From: Monosporascus cannonballus
Lineage: Eukaryota; Ascomycota; Sordariomycetes; Xylariales
Direction of reading: 5' to 3'
Assembly (NCBI GenBank): GCA_004154925.1
Contig: QJNS01000175.1
Location: 62,001-126,000, forward strand
DNA: 64,000 bases
In this document: positions 47,156 through 61,489 of the stretch, in pieces
Position numbering within the stretch: position 1 is the first letter of the stretch
Layout: every line of letters starts with the position of its first letter
Notes under the pieces: generated by a model
What the model saw: the letters and a program-made list of their open reading frames with translations, nothing else
What the model was told of the DNA's origin: nothing
The model's database searches: none
Program-made: the position numbers and the translations under genes

Positions 47156-50100
47156 CGATGTTCTAATTTTTACGATTTTTATCCTTAAAGACTTTTCTTT
47201 TCTAGTAAGTTATTAATTTTTTATTATAACAGGTCCTATCGTTAATCGCAAACCTCCTAATCGTCTTAATTAAAAAGAAAACCTAGATTTTCCGACTGCT
47301 TATATTGTTAAGTTTAGTTTTGAAATTATACCGCATACGCCTTATTTCGAAAATGGTATTAAATGTCAGATAATTGAAAATTTTTGTCGCTATAACGAAT
47401 TTATCAAGAACCGTCGTCGTTATAATAGCTTTAACGTCTCAATTAAATTTTTGCGTTGTATTAAAAATGAAAAAGATCGTTCAGATTGTAAAAAAGCTGT
47501 TATTAAAAAGACCTTTTTATATCTTTAGCAAGAAATAAAAGAAAACCTAGTATATAAACAGCATGATATTGACGAGATTATTAATCGCCTTGTCGATTTC
47601 GTCGTTAAAATCTTTTTTATATGAAAGGAGTTAAAATTATTAGTTGTGGATGCCAGTTAATAGATGAACTGGACGAGCAAAAGCGTACGGAGGCCGAGGT
47701 TTTTCCATCTATATCACTCATTAACTGGTCCATTTCTGAAGATTTCGACTGGAGGGCCCTTTTTGGTAATCTCGTTGCTGCTGGTAAAAATTTTCAGCAG
47801 GCGCTGGGCGCCAATAAGATTTTTTTTGGCGAGTTTCTAGGTGTTCTTGGAATCCCGGTGCTTTTTTTACTTGATTAGGTACTAGGTAAGGCCGCCCGTT
47901 TTTCTTATATCGAATATTCTTTCCATTTCGTATGCCGTATCGGGTTTATTTTTACCTTATTTTACGCCGTATATATTTTTATGATATCCGTTATTAATTT
48001 AAGTAATTGAATATGACAAATTAAATTGAATTTGACTTTTGGTGGAAATTTTCACTGGTAATTGTTTTCTGAAATTTTCTTGACGATTTTGTATAAACCG
48101 ATATATTTGAAATCGAATTTTTTGTTAAGTTTTTTTGTTTAAATATTTTTGGTGGCAAGATAAACCATTTTCCTTTTTTCAAATGTTAATCCCTTTAACT
48201 GTTTTTCGTTATAATGTTTGCTTATGTAATTTCGTACGGATTCTAATTTTGTTTTTATTTTTCGATATAGCTATTTTAGCTATTTTAATATAAGAATTAT
48301 TTTGACGTTAATTAAATCTTTTTTATAGAAACTCTGGTACATTTCTGATATAAAATCAAAATTGTCGTTAATTGAAATAATCTTAATGCTTTCGTAATAA
48401 TTGATATTATAAGCTATCTGGCCGGTAAATAATCTTTTAACCCTGTTATTTTGTTTATAGTTAATATAATATCGCAAATATGTTTTTAATATGTAGTTTA
48501 ACCGTTTTGCTTATCCGTCTGTTAAAAGATTAAATGCGCTGAATAACTTTTAATTTAGGCCAATTTGCGTTGAAAGACTTTGTTAAAACTTAAACAGAAA
48601 CGAATTTTCTTTGTTAAATATAATTTTATATAATAATCCGTATATGCCGAAAATGGTTTTGAAGAAAATATGTACCATCTGTTCCGCGTTAATGTTTTTT
48701 AATAAGGTAAAAAGTAATAATACTTCGTAAGTTTGTCAACAATTACTAAAATGTTATTATAATATATTTCTGTTGTTGGGCTTCCGGATAAGGAGAATTT
48801 AAAAATAAAATTTATAATAATTAATCTCTATAGTTTTTCCGATATTGGTAATAGTTTTAGTTTTCCGTATAGCTTATATCGTCGTATTTTGGCCTTATTA
48901 CAAAAGTTATACTGCTTTCGAATTTTCTAAACGATTAATTTTATTATAGAAAAGGAATAAATACGGTAAAGTTGTTTTAGAGTTTTGTGTATCCCTGGGT
49001 ATTTATATAACTGATATTTATGTATTTTTTGTACTAGATTTTCCTTGTATTTTTTAAAAAACTTATATTTTGTATATTTTGTTTTTAGAAAACCGAAGTT
49101 ATATCACTGGATTTTTTGATATATATTCAAGAATACTGCCCGAATTGTTACATTTTGTCGTAGGCGTAAATATCTTTCTGTAGTGATATTAAAATTATAT
49201 GGTTAACTGTAAGCAATTTTTCTTCGAAGTTTGATTGTTTGCTTTAGGTATCGGCTTTGCCGTTTTTTGGGCTTTCTTTTGTAGATAATAACGAAGTCGA
49301 AGATTGCCAATTCTTTTGCTTATCTTAATTATCGTTTTGTAAATTTTTTGGTCGTGGTAAAACGGGTAAAATTTCGATAATCTATATAAACTTTGACCTG
49401 ATAAAGGTTTTCCTGAAGAAAATATTTAAATTTTCGAAATGCTATAATAATAGCTATAAATTCCTTATTTATGATGCCGTAATCAAGTTCGGCTTTTTTT
49501 TTAATTTGTATAAAAATGAAATAAAGTGCAATTAATCTTAATTGGTTCGTTATTCGATTATTACATTTAACGCGCAATCCGAAGTATTAGTTTTTAGTTT
49601 AACGGGGTGTATTAAATTATGTATAATTAATATTGATTCGCTAATAATCGCAATGTTTATTTTTCGGAACGCCTTTTCATTTCGGGTATTTATAAAAATT
49701 TCTTTTCCTTTTTAATAAAGTCAATTAAAAGACATATCTATTTTATTAAAGTTACGAATGAATTTTCTATGATAATTAGTAAATCCAAAAAATATTTGTA
49801 TTTTTTTGAAACGTGGTTCCCGTTCATTATTTTGTAATTGTAGCGATTTTTTAGGATTTGTTTTAATATGTCTGGAGAAAATAATATATTTTAGATATTT
49901 CATTTTCTATATGTGGAACTTTTTTACATTAATTAATAATTTTGCGTTCTGTAAAATTTATATAACTTTATAAACGTATTCTGTATACACCTTTTCTGTT
50001 TCTAAAAAGATAAGAATGTCGTTAAAATTATAAACGACAAAAACGTTAAGGTATTCGCGTAATTCTTAATTAACTATTCGTTAAAAAATTGTTAAGGCGT

Positions 50101-53100
50101 TCGTAAGTCCTATTACTGTAATTAAGTACTTAAACAGTCCGTATTTAGTTCTAAAGAATGTTTTTTATTTATGTTCTTGTTTAATTTTAATAAAGTTATA
50201 ATTGTTTTTAATGTAGAATGTTATGAATTATTAGGCTTTATATAACTGGTTTTTTATTTTTATAATCAGAGATAATGGTCTTCAATTCCTAATTGTGATA
50301 TTATTTAGTTGTCAATAGTTAATTATAAGTCGTAAGTTTCCGTTTTTTTGGCTACGAAAAACATAGAGTATTTCGTTAATAACTTAAATGTCGAATCTAT
50401 TCTTTTTATTGTCGATTTTTCAAATATTCCTTAAAAACGCGCAATTCGTTTTCGCTACGGTTATAAATAAGGTAAAACTTCTTTGAAAAATTTTTTTAAG
50501 GATTATTTTATAAATTTATTTGCTCTATTTTAATAATTTCGTATTAAATTTTTTTTTTAAAAAAGCTGCTTATATCTATAATATTATAGGAACATATTAA
50601 TTAAATTCTTTAACTTTTGAAGGTGTTATTTTAAATCGTTATTTAGTTAGCTTTATTTCGTTTTGATAATACCAATAATACATCGTATTTTTGATATTTA
50701 TTTTTTTTCTTATACTTTGTTCCTTTAGGTTGTAAGATAGTTGTTTTATTGTTATGCCTGCATTCGTCGCCATTTTCGATCGAGTATTAAAATCTGGTTT
50801 TCTATCTGTTCATAGAATATAAAATAAACCTTGACTGGTTATATTTTCCATTTATTAAATCTTTATATTAATATATCCATAATCTATCTAAGGTTTTATC
50901 GTAATTCCCAAATAAAACGATACCGAAATTAATTATTTAATATCGTGTTTAAACAAAAATCTCGAAATAATTAATTTTGCGTAAGATTTTTTAATCGTCG
51001 TAAGTGAATTCATAATTTTCGATATTCGTTACTATATAAAAATTTAATTTGTATTTTTATCATAATTTAAGTTATTTAATTATATTCAATATAATATAAT
51101 TTCTATTTAAAGTTCTGTAATCCATTATTACGGTATACTAATAAGTTCTAATTTGTATATCTAAAGTAATAAGATTATTAACGGTTTCTATTATTATATT
51201 TAAAGTCTCTTTTAGGAGTTTTTTCTAACTTCTCTAGGTTTCGTTATTCTGCAAATTTGTTACAAGTAACTTTTTTAACTTTTATTCAATTTTATCGAAT
51301 TTTATCCGTATTTCTTTATATAGCCCGTTAAGTTGCTATAATTATTTTTGTTAAAAACGTATTGTTCTTTTTAATTATATTAATTATTTTTGCTTTTATT
51401 ATAATTTGTTTCCCTATTAGACAAATTACTTTTCTGTATAATATATAGCATCTTGTTAGGCTTCCTAAGGTACTGTATTTTCTTAATAAAGTCCTTGAAT
51501 AAATTGTTCCATTTCTTTCTTAAAACCTTTTTTTCGTCAGAGTTTATAATGAATACCAATTAAAAATAATGATTTATAATGGCTTTTTAATAATGATTTT
51601 TACAGTATACTAAATTAACTTTTTTTCGTTTAGTGGTCGTACTACTTATAATAACAAACGGGGCTTTCTTATAGATATTACCTTTCTTTAGACTAGCTTT
51701 TTGCTTCAGCTAGTTTTTAAATGTTATTTTCCGGAGTTATAAATCGAAAATGCCGATATTATTATTTATCGTTTTTGTTGTTTCTTGTTCGGTTTGGAAA
51801 ATAGAATCCTTTATAATATATGTGGATAAACTTTCTCTAAATATGCCGTTTTTATCCTTTATAATTAGAGCATTCCTATCGTTGACAATATATAGCATAT
51901 ATTCTGCTGTGTCGTTTACGGGGTCTAGGATAACCGGTTTTCATTTATTCCTGATATTTGTTTTAGCTATTTCCTAAAAGTATTTTGTTATTCTTTGAAC
52001 GTTTTCTAGGCCAGTCTTTTCGGCTTTTTACATCTTTTATCGAATTTCTTGTCGCAATAGTCCGTTTTCGTACTGGGTTCAAATTATGTTAATAACCTTA
52101 TTCTCGTTTTTTTGCTTATTCCTGGATTATTCTTCCGATATAGGTATTTAGTTATCTTATCGTGGTTTTTTAGGTAAAGAATATTTGTAAGCTTTATATT
52201 CTTTTTTTCCGCAATCATAGCATTTGATCTGGTTCTAGTCCTTTATATAGGTGGTCTTAAGTTCTATAAATCTCGGTTGTGTCGCATAAAACTTGTTATT
52301 ACGTCGAAAAGTATTTATATTGGCGGTATATTAAGGTTTGTTATTATTATTTCTTTTGGTACCTTTAATACGTTAGACATATTACCGGTCGTTATTCTTA
52401 ACCGTTATCATGATATAATTCGATAAATAATCCGGTGGATTAAATTTGAAAAGTTTTTTCTATATTTCCTTTTTCAGATTATCGACTAGTTTAATTATTA
52501 AAACTTTTTATTTTCAATTTCGTTTGGATTCCAGTTAAATAATCGTATTGCTATAACTGGATACTGGTTTTTTTGTCGTAATTATTAGATTTTTATTTCG
52601 GCCTTTATATTTTCGTTTATTATTTCGAAAGCTTTCGTTAATATTTGTTCGAATTATTCGTAATTGTTGTAAACTTGTGTCACTTTCGAATTTTATTTTT
52701 CTAAGAGTAAAATAACATATTTCTTTATAATAGGCTTAAACCAGGTAGCCGTATTTCCGGTAAATCGTTTAACCGCAAATTAGATGCGTATAGTAAATAT
52801 AATAAATCGAATAAGAAAATACCTAAAGTGTATTAGGTATTAGATTAAGAACGGTTATAACTTAATCGAGGTTCTATCAAAAGGTTTCGGCTTAAAGAAT
52901 TTGAAAACATTTCGTAGTTTTTTGGTAAAGTTTAACTGAATAATATGGTTCTTTCGAAAAAGCTTCTCGGTTTCGGAGGTTTTTTTTCTTTTTGTTTATT
53001 TTTTTTTAAAAAACCTTTTTTTTCTTAAGCGACTTAAAGGGACGTTATAAGATTATTTTTGTTCTTTTCAAGTTAAATAATACGTTTATTTATAGTATCC

Positions 53101-53282
53101 AGGCGTCGAAAAACTTCTTTTCGAAAAAAGCGAAGTTATTCCTTTTTCCCCTTCGGATTCTATTCTAGTATCCGGGTTATTAGGAACCTTGTGAGTAAGT
53201 TATTCGGGTTGCTTGCTGGTAAATATAGTGTCGGCGATATTGCTCGATGTTTGACGGTATTACTGAATAAAAGCTTGTAACG

Positions 53283-53633
53283 TATAACGGCTAAGCTAAT
53301 TAACTAACTACTAAGCCTAAGTCGACGAGTTTATGTTAGCAGAAATATCGTGGGAATCTAAATAATAAAAATAACTTAGTTACGTTTCCTAATACTAAGG
53401 GTATTTTGGGTACCGAAATTGTAGATATTAATAAGTGTTACAAGCTGGTATTATTTAAATTATGGAAATAACGAACGTATATATCCTTTATAAGTTGATT
53501 AGATTTTTATTAGATTCGATTGGTTTTGTATAGATTTACTTGGATCTTGACGCTAAGAGACATCCAAATTCCGTGACCGTTTTCGCGTATGTCCGACCGT
53601 TTTTCGCGACCGATCATGGTTTGGGTTGTAATA
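53283..53633 (-). repeat. 5' LTR of element C
   Basis: 351-bp partner of 46770-47155. It ends TGTAATA on the + strand, consistent with TGTAACA after one C-to-T, followed by the TTAGA duplication. Confidence 0.8.
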
Positions 53634-53673
53634 TTAGATTGGCTTTAGTGGCCTGAGAAGATCTCCCCTTCTT

Positions 53674-53863
53674 TGTTACAGGCTAGAGCCTATAGGGCGG
53701 CTCGGGCTTACGGAGCGAGCTCCTTAGCCCGAGCTCACCCACATGTATATAGGGAGCAGCCACCTCGTTGGTAACTAACTGTTTCTCCCCTTCCCTCCTT
53801 ACCTTAAATACAAACCTTCGTTAGGTAATATTTCCGTTTAATTTATGCATTATATATATTACA
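53674..53863 (+). repeat. 5' LTR of element A copy 2
   Basis: 190 bp with well-preserved G+C over the first 150 bases. A nested perfect hairpin is formed by 53700-53708 with 53726-53734 (9 bp) and 53712-53716 with 53719-53723 (5 bp). Confidence 0.9.
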
Positions 53864-56800
53864 TATATTTAAGGTTATAAATTATTATAATTTCTCAAAA
53901 ATTAAATAAAAACAAAATATTTTTTAAAAATACTTTAATTATGAATAATAAATTAAATAAAATTTTATAACAAAATAATTACGAAATAATATAATTAATA
54001 AAACTATAAACGAATTTATGGAATTAATTTTGTCCGAAAATATTAAAAGAAATTTATAATATTAATTATTCGTACAAATATTTTAAAAATTTAATATGTA
54101 ATAAAAGAAATTATGAAATTAATTTTTAACCGTAATAAAACGATAAACAATTTATTTAACCGGATAACGGAAATAAACAAATATTTTTTTAACGAAAATA
54201 ATAAAAAACCTTTTATAAAATAAGATCCGTTTTATTAAAAATTTACGGTAGATTTATTACTTAATAACGCGTTTGTAAAAACGAATCGTAAACTTATAAA
54301 ATAGCTTTTATAAAACGAAAAATAAAAAACGTTCCGTTCGTTTTTTGCCATATTCCGTACGAAAATAAAAGAAAACCGGTTTATTTCCAGCTTTTTTATA
54401 ATAATTTGCTTAAATATTATAATATTTATGCTTACTAAAAAATAATTACGATTTAATTATTAATTCGAAATAAACAATTTACGAAAGGATTTTTATATCG
54501 ATAATTTCCTTTTTTATATAAAGAAATAAGTTGAAAATAAGCAGGTAATATAATTCGTTAAAAAATAATTATAATATATAAATTAAAATAATAATTAACG
54601 GTTTTAAAATTATTTCTTAGATTTTGAATTTAAATTAATTAAATATAAAAGTTTAACGTAATTTTTAATAATTAAAATATTTTCTTTTAATATTAATATT
54701 AATACGTAATTCCGTAATACGTTAATAACGAAAAATATGTTTTATAACGATTATAATCGTTAAATATATAAAGAAAAAAATAATTAATTATTTAAAACTT
54801 TTATTTAATTATAATAGAAGTAAAAAAATAATAATTTAATATTTCGATAAAAAAACGAAACGGCGAATTAATAATATTATATCGGCCAAATTAATAAACC
54901 GGCTTAAATAATAAATGCTTAAAAAATATATTTATAAAAAACGTAATATAATTAATATAATTAATTTTTAAATTTATAAATTAATAATAGGATAATCGAA
55001 AAAACCGATCCGGAAATAATTCGGAATAAGGTTCGGATAAGCGGCTTTATACGAAATAATTTTCCGATAACGAAATAAAAATTTAGAAATAAAAAAAAAC
55101 AATATATCCGTTATACCGCCACGAATTATTCGAATAAGGAATACCTTAAATATAAATCCGTAAAACGGCTTCGTCCGGTTAAAACGAAAATTACGGCAGC
55201 TAGCCTATAAGATACTGTTAATGGGAATAATAATTCGGATAACGAAAATTTAAAAAAATAACTTTTATTAAAAATTGCTGGCAAAAAAAAACGTAATAAA
55301 AGAAAAATTATAAAATATTAATAATAAATTAAATAATAACTTTTTTATGTTGGACGCCTTAATTAATAATATTATATATATAAATATATTTATGATTTTA
55401 AATTTAATTAACGGCTAATTCGCCGTTTAAAATTATAACGTATAATTATTATATTTTATCGGCTAAAACAAATAAAAAATAACGAATTTATAATATCTGC
55501 AATTTGAAAAATTACTTACGTTAACGTAAATTTGGACGGCCGCCTAAAACGAATCTGGGAATATATTATTAAAAATTTATCCTATTTTTTTATTTTAAGA
55601 AAACATTAAATAAAATATAATAATATTATATATAAAGCGAAATAACGGTTTATTTCTTTTGCGAATAACGTTATAATACTTATATTATGCGAAAAGAAAT
55701 ATTTTAATAAGAAATTGAAAAACCGCTTAAAAAGGCAGTTATAAAAATATAAAAAAGCCCGCTTAATAATAACTATAATCTTTACCGCAATAATATAGTA
55801 AAACCGTAATAAAAAAAACAAAACATAATTATTTGCAATTTTTATGAAAAATATTAATAAGGCTTTAAAAATAAAATCATAATTAATTTTTAAAAATATA
55901 ATAAAATATTTTTTTAAGGAAATACCGGAATTCTGAAACCTTTTCATAAATAACGAAAATTCGTTATTATTATTTTATTATAATAATAATAACGTAACGA
56001 TAAACCTAAAAATAAATATTTCGGGTTAAGAAAAAGTAATTTAATAAAATTCTTTATACGGAATATTAAAAAGATTTTATTAATTTTATATAAAATATTT
56101 ATAAATTTATTTAATACAAGTTGGATTTGGGTTAATAACTTTTTTTTAAAATACCCCGGTATTATTCGTAAAAAGGTTTAACGGAAATTTGCGGTTTTAC
56201 ATAAATTATTAGGAATTAAATAAAATTACGAAATAAAACCGTTATTTTCTTCCGTTAATAAAAGAAACGTTAAAAAGTTTATTATAGGCCCGGTAATTTA
56301 CGAAATTTAACGTTCGAATAACCTTTTATTGGTTACGTATCCGTTAAAAAATAAATAAAAAATTACGATCCGTACATATTTCGGGTCGTTCAAATAGTTA
56401 ATATATTTATTCGGCTTTAATGGTATACCGGTTATTTTCTAATATTATATTAATATTATATTAAAATATTGTCTTAATAATTTTTATTCCGTATATATAA
56501 ATAATATATTAATTTATTCGTCCGGCTTTCGAACCGATTATAAGGCCAAAATTAAATTAATATTTTGCCGTTTAATGGAAATAAAATTAAAGCTGGACTT
56601 AAATAAATACGAATTCGTAATCCAAAACACAAAATACCTAAAGTTTATTATTAAAGCAAAAATAAATTTAAAAATCGATTTTAAAATAATACCCGTTATT
56701 TGAAAATAAAAGACCCTTATTAACGTAAAAAGGATTAAATATTTTATTAAGTTTGCCAATTTTTACCGAATCTTTATAAAATATTTTAATTAAATAATAA

Positions 56801-59027
56801 TTCCCCTTTTAAAATCGATTAAAAAAGAAACATTTTTCCGCTAAAAAAACAAAAAATAATAAGTTTTAACCCATTTAAAAAACCTTTTATTATAACGTTT
56901 ATCCTTATATATTAAAACCCCTTAAAAGATAATAATAAAGGTAAATTATTTCGGCTAAATAATTTAAAAATATTTATTCTATTTCGATTTATTATAACGC
57001 TTATAATTAATTAGGTATTTCTTAAACAGATTTATTTTTAACTAAATATAATTACAAAATAAATAATAAAAAACTAGTAATTATCGTTAAAACGTTAACC
57101 GAATAAAAAAAAGATTTTAAAAATTAATTAACCTTTTTACGATTTCAATAAATTATACAAACCTTTAATATTTTATAAATATCCGTAAATTTAGTAAAAA
57201 ATAAATTTAATAAACCAATTTTTTATTCGCTTTTAATTTTGTATTTAAGTATTATTTTAACAAATTAACAAATTAACCCGATAATATATTTCGTAAGTTA
57301 TAAAACGTATTTTGTAATAAAAATATTAAATTCAAAAGGCGGATAATTTGGTTACTTAAAAGAATGATTATTTAATAAATTAATATAGATTTAAAACATC
57401 CTAATAACCGTAATTTACCTAAAATAAGAAAATAACGAATAACCAGTTATACCCCCCGGCAAAAAAGTATTTCTCAAAAAAAACCTTTAAAAAATATAAA
57501 ATTTAAAAATTACCAAAATTAAAACCTTAAATATGGCATTTACCGTTATAACGCAAAAATTCGGTAATTTCTCCCCGGCTATAAACATAATAAAAATTTT
57601 TATAACGGTATATTTTTTTAGCTTTAAAAATTTGTTATAATTTAAAAAACGTATTTAAACTTTTATTTAAAAACCGTACCGGATAATATTAATTTAATAA
57701 ATATACGATTTTTATATTACCGGTTGCCCAAACAAAGATGTTACGTTAATAATATTAATCCGTAATTATTATTAGCTGGGATAAATCTAAAATATACGTT
57801 ATTTTTGGGGTAATTACAATATATATCGCAAATTATACGTATAGAAAGAAAGAAAAAAAAAGGTTATTACGGCTTTTATTTATTTCAAATTAATTTTATT
57901 TAAATTTTTCGATAAACTATATAATCGATTTATCGGCAAAACAAAAAAAACCTTTATTTTCTTATAATATTTTGTAATCACTTAATAAAAACGGTTATTT
58001 TAAAATTAATATCTAATATAAACGTAAAAGCGTATATTTAACGTTTTATTATTTATTATTAAAAATATTACGGTTTTCTTAAAGAATTAATATTAGATAA
58101 AAAAATACTTAAATAAATAAATTTTGAATTTATTTATGCAACTTAATAAATATATAATAATATCTTAATACACTTTTTATTTTCAAATAAACAAAATTAC
58201 GGAAAATATTAACCTACATATTTTCGCGTATTTCCGTTATTTTATAAGTTATATATAATATAATTAAACCGAATGTTTACCGGTAATATAATTAATTTTT
58301 AATAACAAATATTTATCGTTAATAATAATTTCTTTTAATTTACGGATATAATATCGAGCCTATTAATAAAATACCGATAATTATTTAATTAATTTTTAAA
58401 ACGGAAAAAATTATTAATTTCGTTAAGGAATTATAAAAAAGTATAAAATTCGCATACGTTAATATATTATTAATATAAATCTAAATAAAATAATTAATTC
58501 ATATTTTTAAAAAATAAATATAATATTTCGAAATACATAATTTAATATAATTAAACTTAAAAAACGTAATTATTTTAAATATAAAATTATTATAATTTTG
58601 CCGTATAATAATATAAAATTAAATATATTCTTAAAAATATATCCGAAATTTAATATATATTTCTTAAAATTAATAGCAAAAATTCGTTATTTAATTAAAT
58701 TCTAAATAATAATTAACCGTTATCGATATTATTAAATATATATATATATATAATAAAATATATATTAAAAGCCAAAAATAAACCTATAAATTGCGGTTAC
58801 CGAAAAAAGCTATTCGTAAAATAAGTAAATTATGCTAAATTAATATAAAAATTATATAGTAATTTCAAAAATATAATTACTTTTAATAATTTCGAAAAGT
58901 TATTTGGAAACGGAAACGGAATTAGCAGAAACGTAAAAGCACGAATAGGGATAAAAAAACGGTATAAGCAAAACCGCCGCCGCCTTGCCGTAACCTCGTT
59001 ATTCCCTAAAGGCGAAAAAAAGGGTGA

Positions 59028-59217
59028 TATTATAGGTTAAAACCTATAGGGCGGTTCGGGCTTACGGAACGAACTTCTTAGCCCGAGCTTACCCATATGT
59101 ATATAAGAAATAGCCACCTTATTAGTGGTTAGCTGTTTCTCCCTTTCCCTACTTACCTTAAATATAAATTTTCGTTAGGCCATGCCTCCGTTTAGCCTAC
59201 GTATCGTGCCCGTCATA
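59028..59217 (+). repeat. 3' LTR of element A copy 2
   Basis: 190 bp beginning TATTATAGG (from TGTTACAGG) and ending CCCGTCATA, followed by TTCTT. A purine tract (AAAAAAAGGG) lies just upstream. Confidence 0.9.
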
Positions 59218-59495
59218 TTCTTAAATTGAAATTAATCAATATAGTTTCAATTTTTTTCAAAGATAAATATTTTATTTATATATAACTAATGTTATCTTAT
59301 TAACTACAAATAATATATAATATATTTATAATTATTTATATGTTTTTCATAATACTTCCGAAAAATAATATATTTCTTTATAGTTCTTATCACAATTACA
59401 ATAATATTCTATTAAACAAAATATTTTTTTATTATTAAATTCTATAAATATTAAATATTTTTAATTTAGTATAAATGTTTACAAAATTCGATATT

Positions 59496-59979
59496 CGTTA
59501 CGCGACGGAAATAAAACCGTAGCTATTATACTATTAAAAATAGAACGTTATCAAGTTAAGCTTTAACTACCTTGTTTTGCCTTTTATACCGATTCGGTGT
59601 TCTTTAAACTGATAATAGTAAGTCTTTCTTTAATTACATCATTTCGATGCAAGTAATTAAAAGTGATACGCCTCTAACCGAAAATCGCGTAACTGTCGTT
59701 CGGCGATTTTCGAATTGTGCGTCGATCTTAAACTTTATGTTCGAATAGCTGCGTTAACTGGAAGTCGGTCCTGTACTCAGTATATTTGCAAAATAAGTTA
59801 ACTGCCTAATTCAGAAATGGAACTCTTAACCCATAGAAAACTTGATAAATTATTACAGTACGAAAACAAAAACGTAGCCATTATACTGTTAAAAGTAAAA
59901 CGTTATCAGATCGAACATTAACCGCTTTATTCTGCCTTATGTACCTATTAAGTACTACGTAGAATTATAATAATATTAT
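59496..59979 (+). mobile_element. TRIM-like unit: two direct 130-bp repeats around 230 bp
   Basis: 59496-59622 and 59851-59979 are diverged direct repeats. Both carry CGTAGC(T/C)ATTATACT followed by TAAAA and ACGTTATCA. They flank about 230 bp without coding capacity. A third copy at 62302-62430 is less mutated and stands alone. LTR-spacer-LTR of under 500 bp fits a terminal-repeat retrotransposon in miniature, but two tandem solo repeats are equally possible. Confidence 0.45.
59679..59712. repeat. Perfect 10-bp hairpin
   Basis: CGAAAATCGC (59679-59688) and GCGATTTTCG (59703-59712) are exact inverse copies with a 14-base loop. They lie in the spacer between the two 130-bp repeats. Confidence 0.6.
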
Positions 59980-61489
59980 TAAAATAAATAATTATTTACG
60001 AACTATTTTGAAATATATATAAAAAGAACATTATATTTAAAATTAAATTTTTAAAGTATTTTAGTCTAACGTTTAATTTAGTAATGATACATTATGAAAC
60101 TTTATAAATGCATATATTATAATATATAAAAAAGTGTAAAGAAACTTTAAAATTTATATATATTTAATAATAAATTATTTACTTAAAATATATATTAATT
60201 TAATATTGTTAAGTAAATTATTATGGATTTATAAACATTATTTAAATTATTAGTATAAAATTTAAAATCTATAAATGATTTTTAGTAAATATAAATAAAA
60301 TGGTATTTTAATAGTATTTCTTTCGTAATATATTTTTAATTAAACTTTAAGGTTTACTAATGTAATATAACATATTATAATTTAAGAATTAAAATTAATT
60401 ATATTTGATGAATTATTAATGTGTTCATTATAGTTAATTTATTAGTATTTGTAATGTATCAAAAATCTAAAATATGTTTTTAAATAATTCAGGTGTTTTA
60501 TAAAATACATTTAACTAAGTATTGAATTAAGTATTATATAATGAAATTCTATATATTATTATTACATATAATTTGCATCTTTTTTAATTTGTTTATTTTC
60601 TATATTTAATCTTATATATTATACATTTTAACATTGCAATAATAAGAAGAACATAAAATATAAGTTCGAAAAGTATTATCGCTATAAACGAAAATATTTA
60701 AAATTGGAATTATATTTTTTATACTTTTAACGTCAAATATATTTAATTTGTATTTTCATATATTGTTTAATACTTTTAGTTTTATTATTTATATTTTAAC
60801 AGAACTATATAGTTTAAAATATATAAAATATATAAAATGTAAGTTTAGAAACTTTAATGATATATTTAAATATTTAACTAATATTTCATATTAACAAAAT
60901 CTTAATAAAATATAACGTTGAATATATATAGAAATTATATTTTATCCTGACGTAATAACGGTATTTTACTAAATATTATATCATATCGAATCACTGAAAT
61001 ATAATTTTTATTGCTTATAAAATACTTCTTTTCAAAAGTTTAATATTAATATTATAATATAATGTTTAAAATTGTAAAAACTTTAAAAATTCTTATAACA
61101 TTAATATTAATTTAATTAATAATGAAACTCTAAATATAAGAAAATTTATTTTGCTATTATTGTATATCTCTATTTAGTCTTTACATTAAATATTCTGTAT
61201 TGTTAATAATTAGATATAATACAATTAACTTTTATATTGTAATTTAAATACTATTCTATTACAATTAATTGAGGTTTATGTAATTATATAGAGATTTATC
61301 AACGTATTGATAATATAATAATTTACTTAAAATCATCAATTTATATATTATATCATATCATTCATACAACAATGGGAATTAATTAAATAAAAATAATTCT
61401 TTTTTGTATATTCTTTACCGAAATTAATACCCAAAATCTTTTTGATTATTTCAAATGTAATATAAAAACTGTTATAACTCGAGACAAGA

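Larger units (their letters stand above)
46770..53633 (-). mobile_element. Gypsy/chromovirus element C
   Basis: 6864 bp, read on the minus strand. LTRs are 53283-53633 (5') and about 46770-47155 (3'), with flanking duplications TTGGA (46765-46769) and TTAGA (53634-53638), one G-to-A apart. Minus-strand landmarks in order are a zinc-knuckle remnant (52222-52181), an RT region (about 51500-49900), the RT thumb remnant with FFGFTNYHRKFIRNF (about 49800-49740), RNase H with YGIINKEFIAIIIAFRKFKY (about 49490-49430), the integrase C-terminal part (about 48240-48000), and a chromodomain (about 47950-47760) with YEMERIFDIRKTGG and stops where Trp codons are expected. Many nonsense codons show it is dead, but it is less eroded than family A interiors. 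Confidence 0.8.
53674..59217 (+). mobile_element. Gypsy/chromovirus element A, copy 2
   Basis: 5544 bp with 190-bp LTRs (53674-53863 and 59028-59217) and a perfect duplication TTCTT (53669-53673, 59218-59222). The interior is colinear with copy 1. The RT remnant lies at about 56340-56560, the downstream RT/RNase H region at about 56570-57100, integrase at about 57600-58450, and the chromodomain-like tail at about 58800-58900. It lies 35 bases to the right of the family C duplication. The interior is heavily AT-converted with stops throughout, but the 5' LTR is almost unmutated. Confidence 0.85.

Noticed and set aside
47621..47878. 85-codon plus-strand frame of better composition inside element C
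   Set aside because: The minus strand here encodes the chromodomain of element C in continuity with the integrase end, so the plus frame is its shadow.
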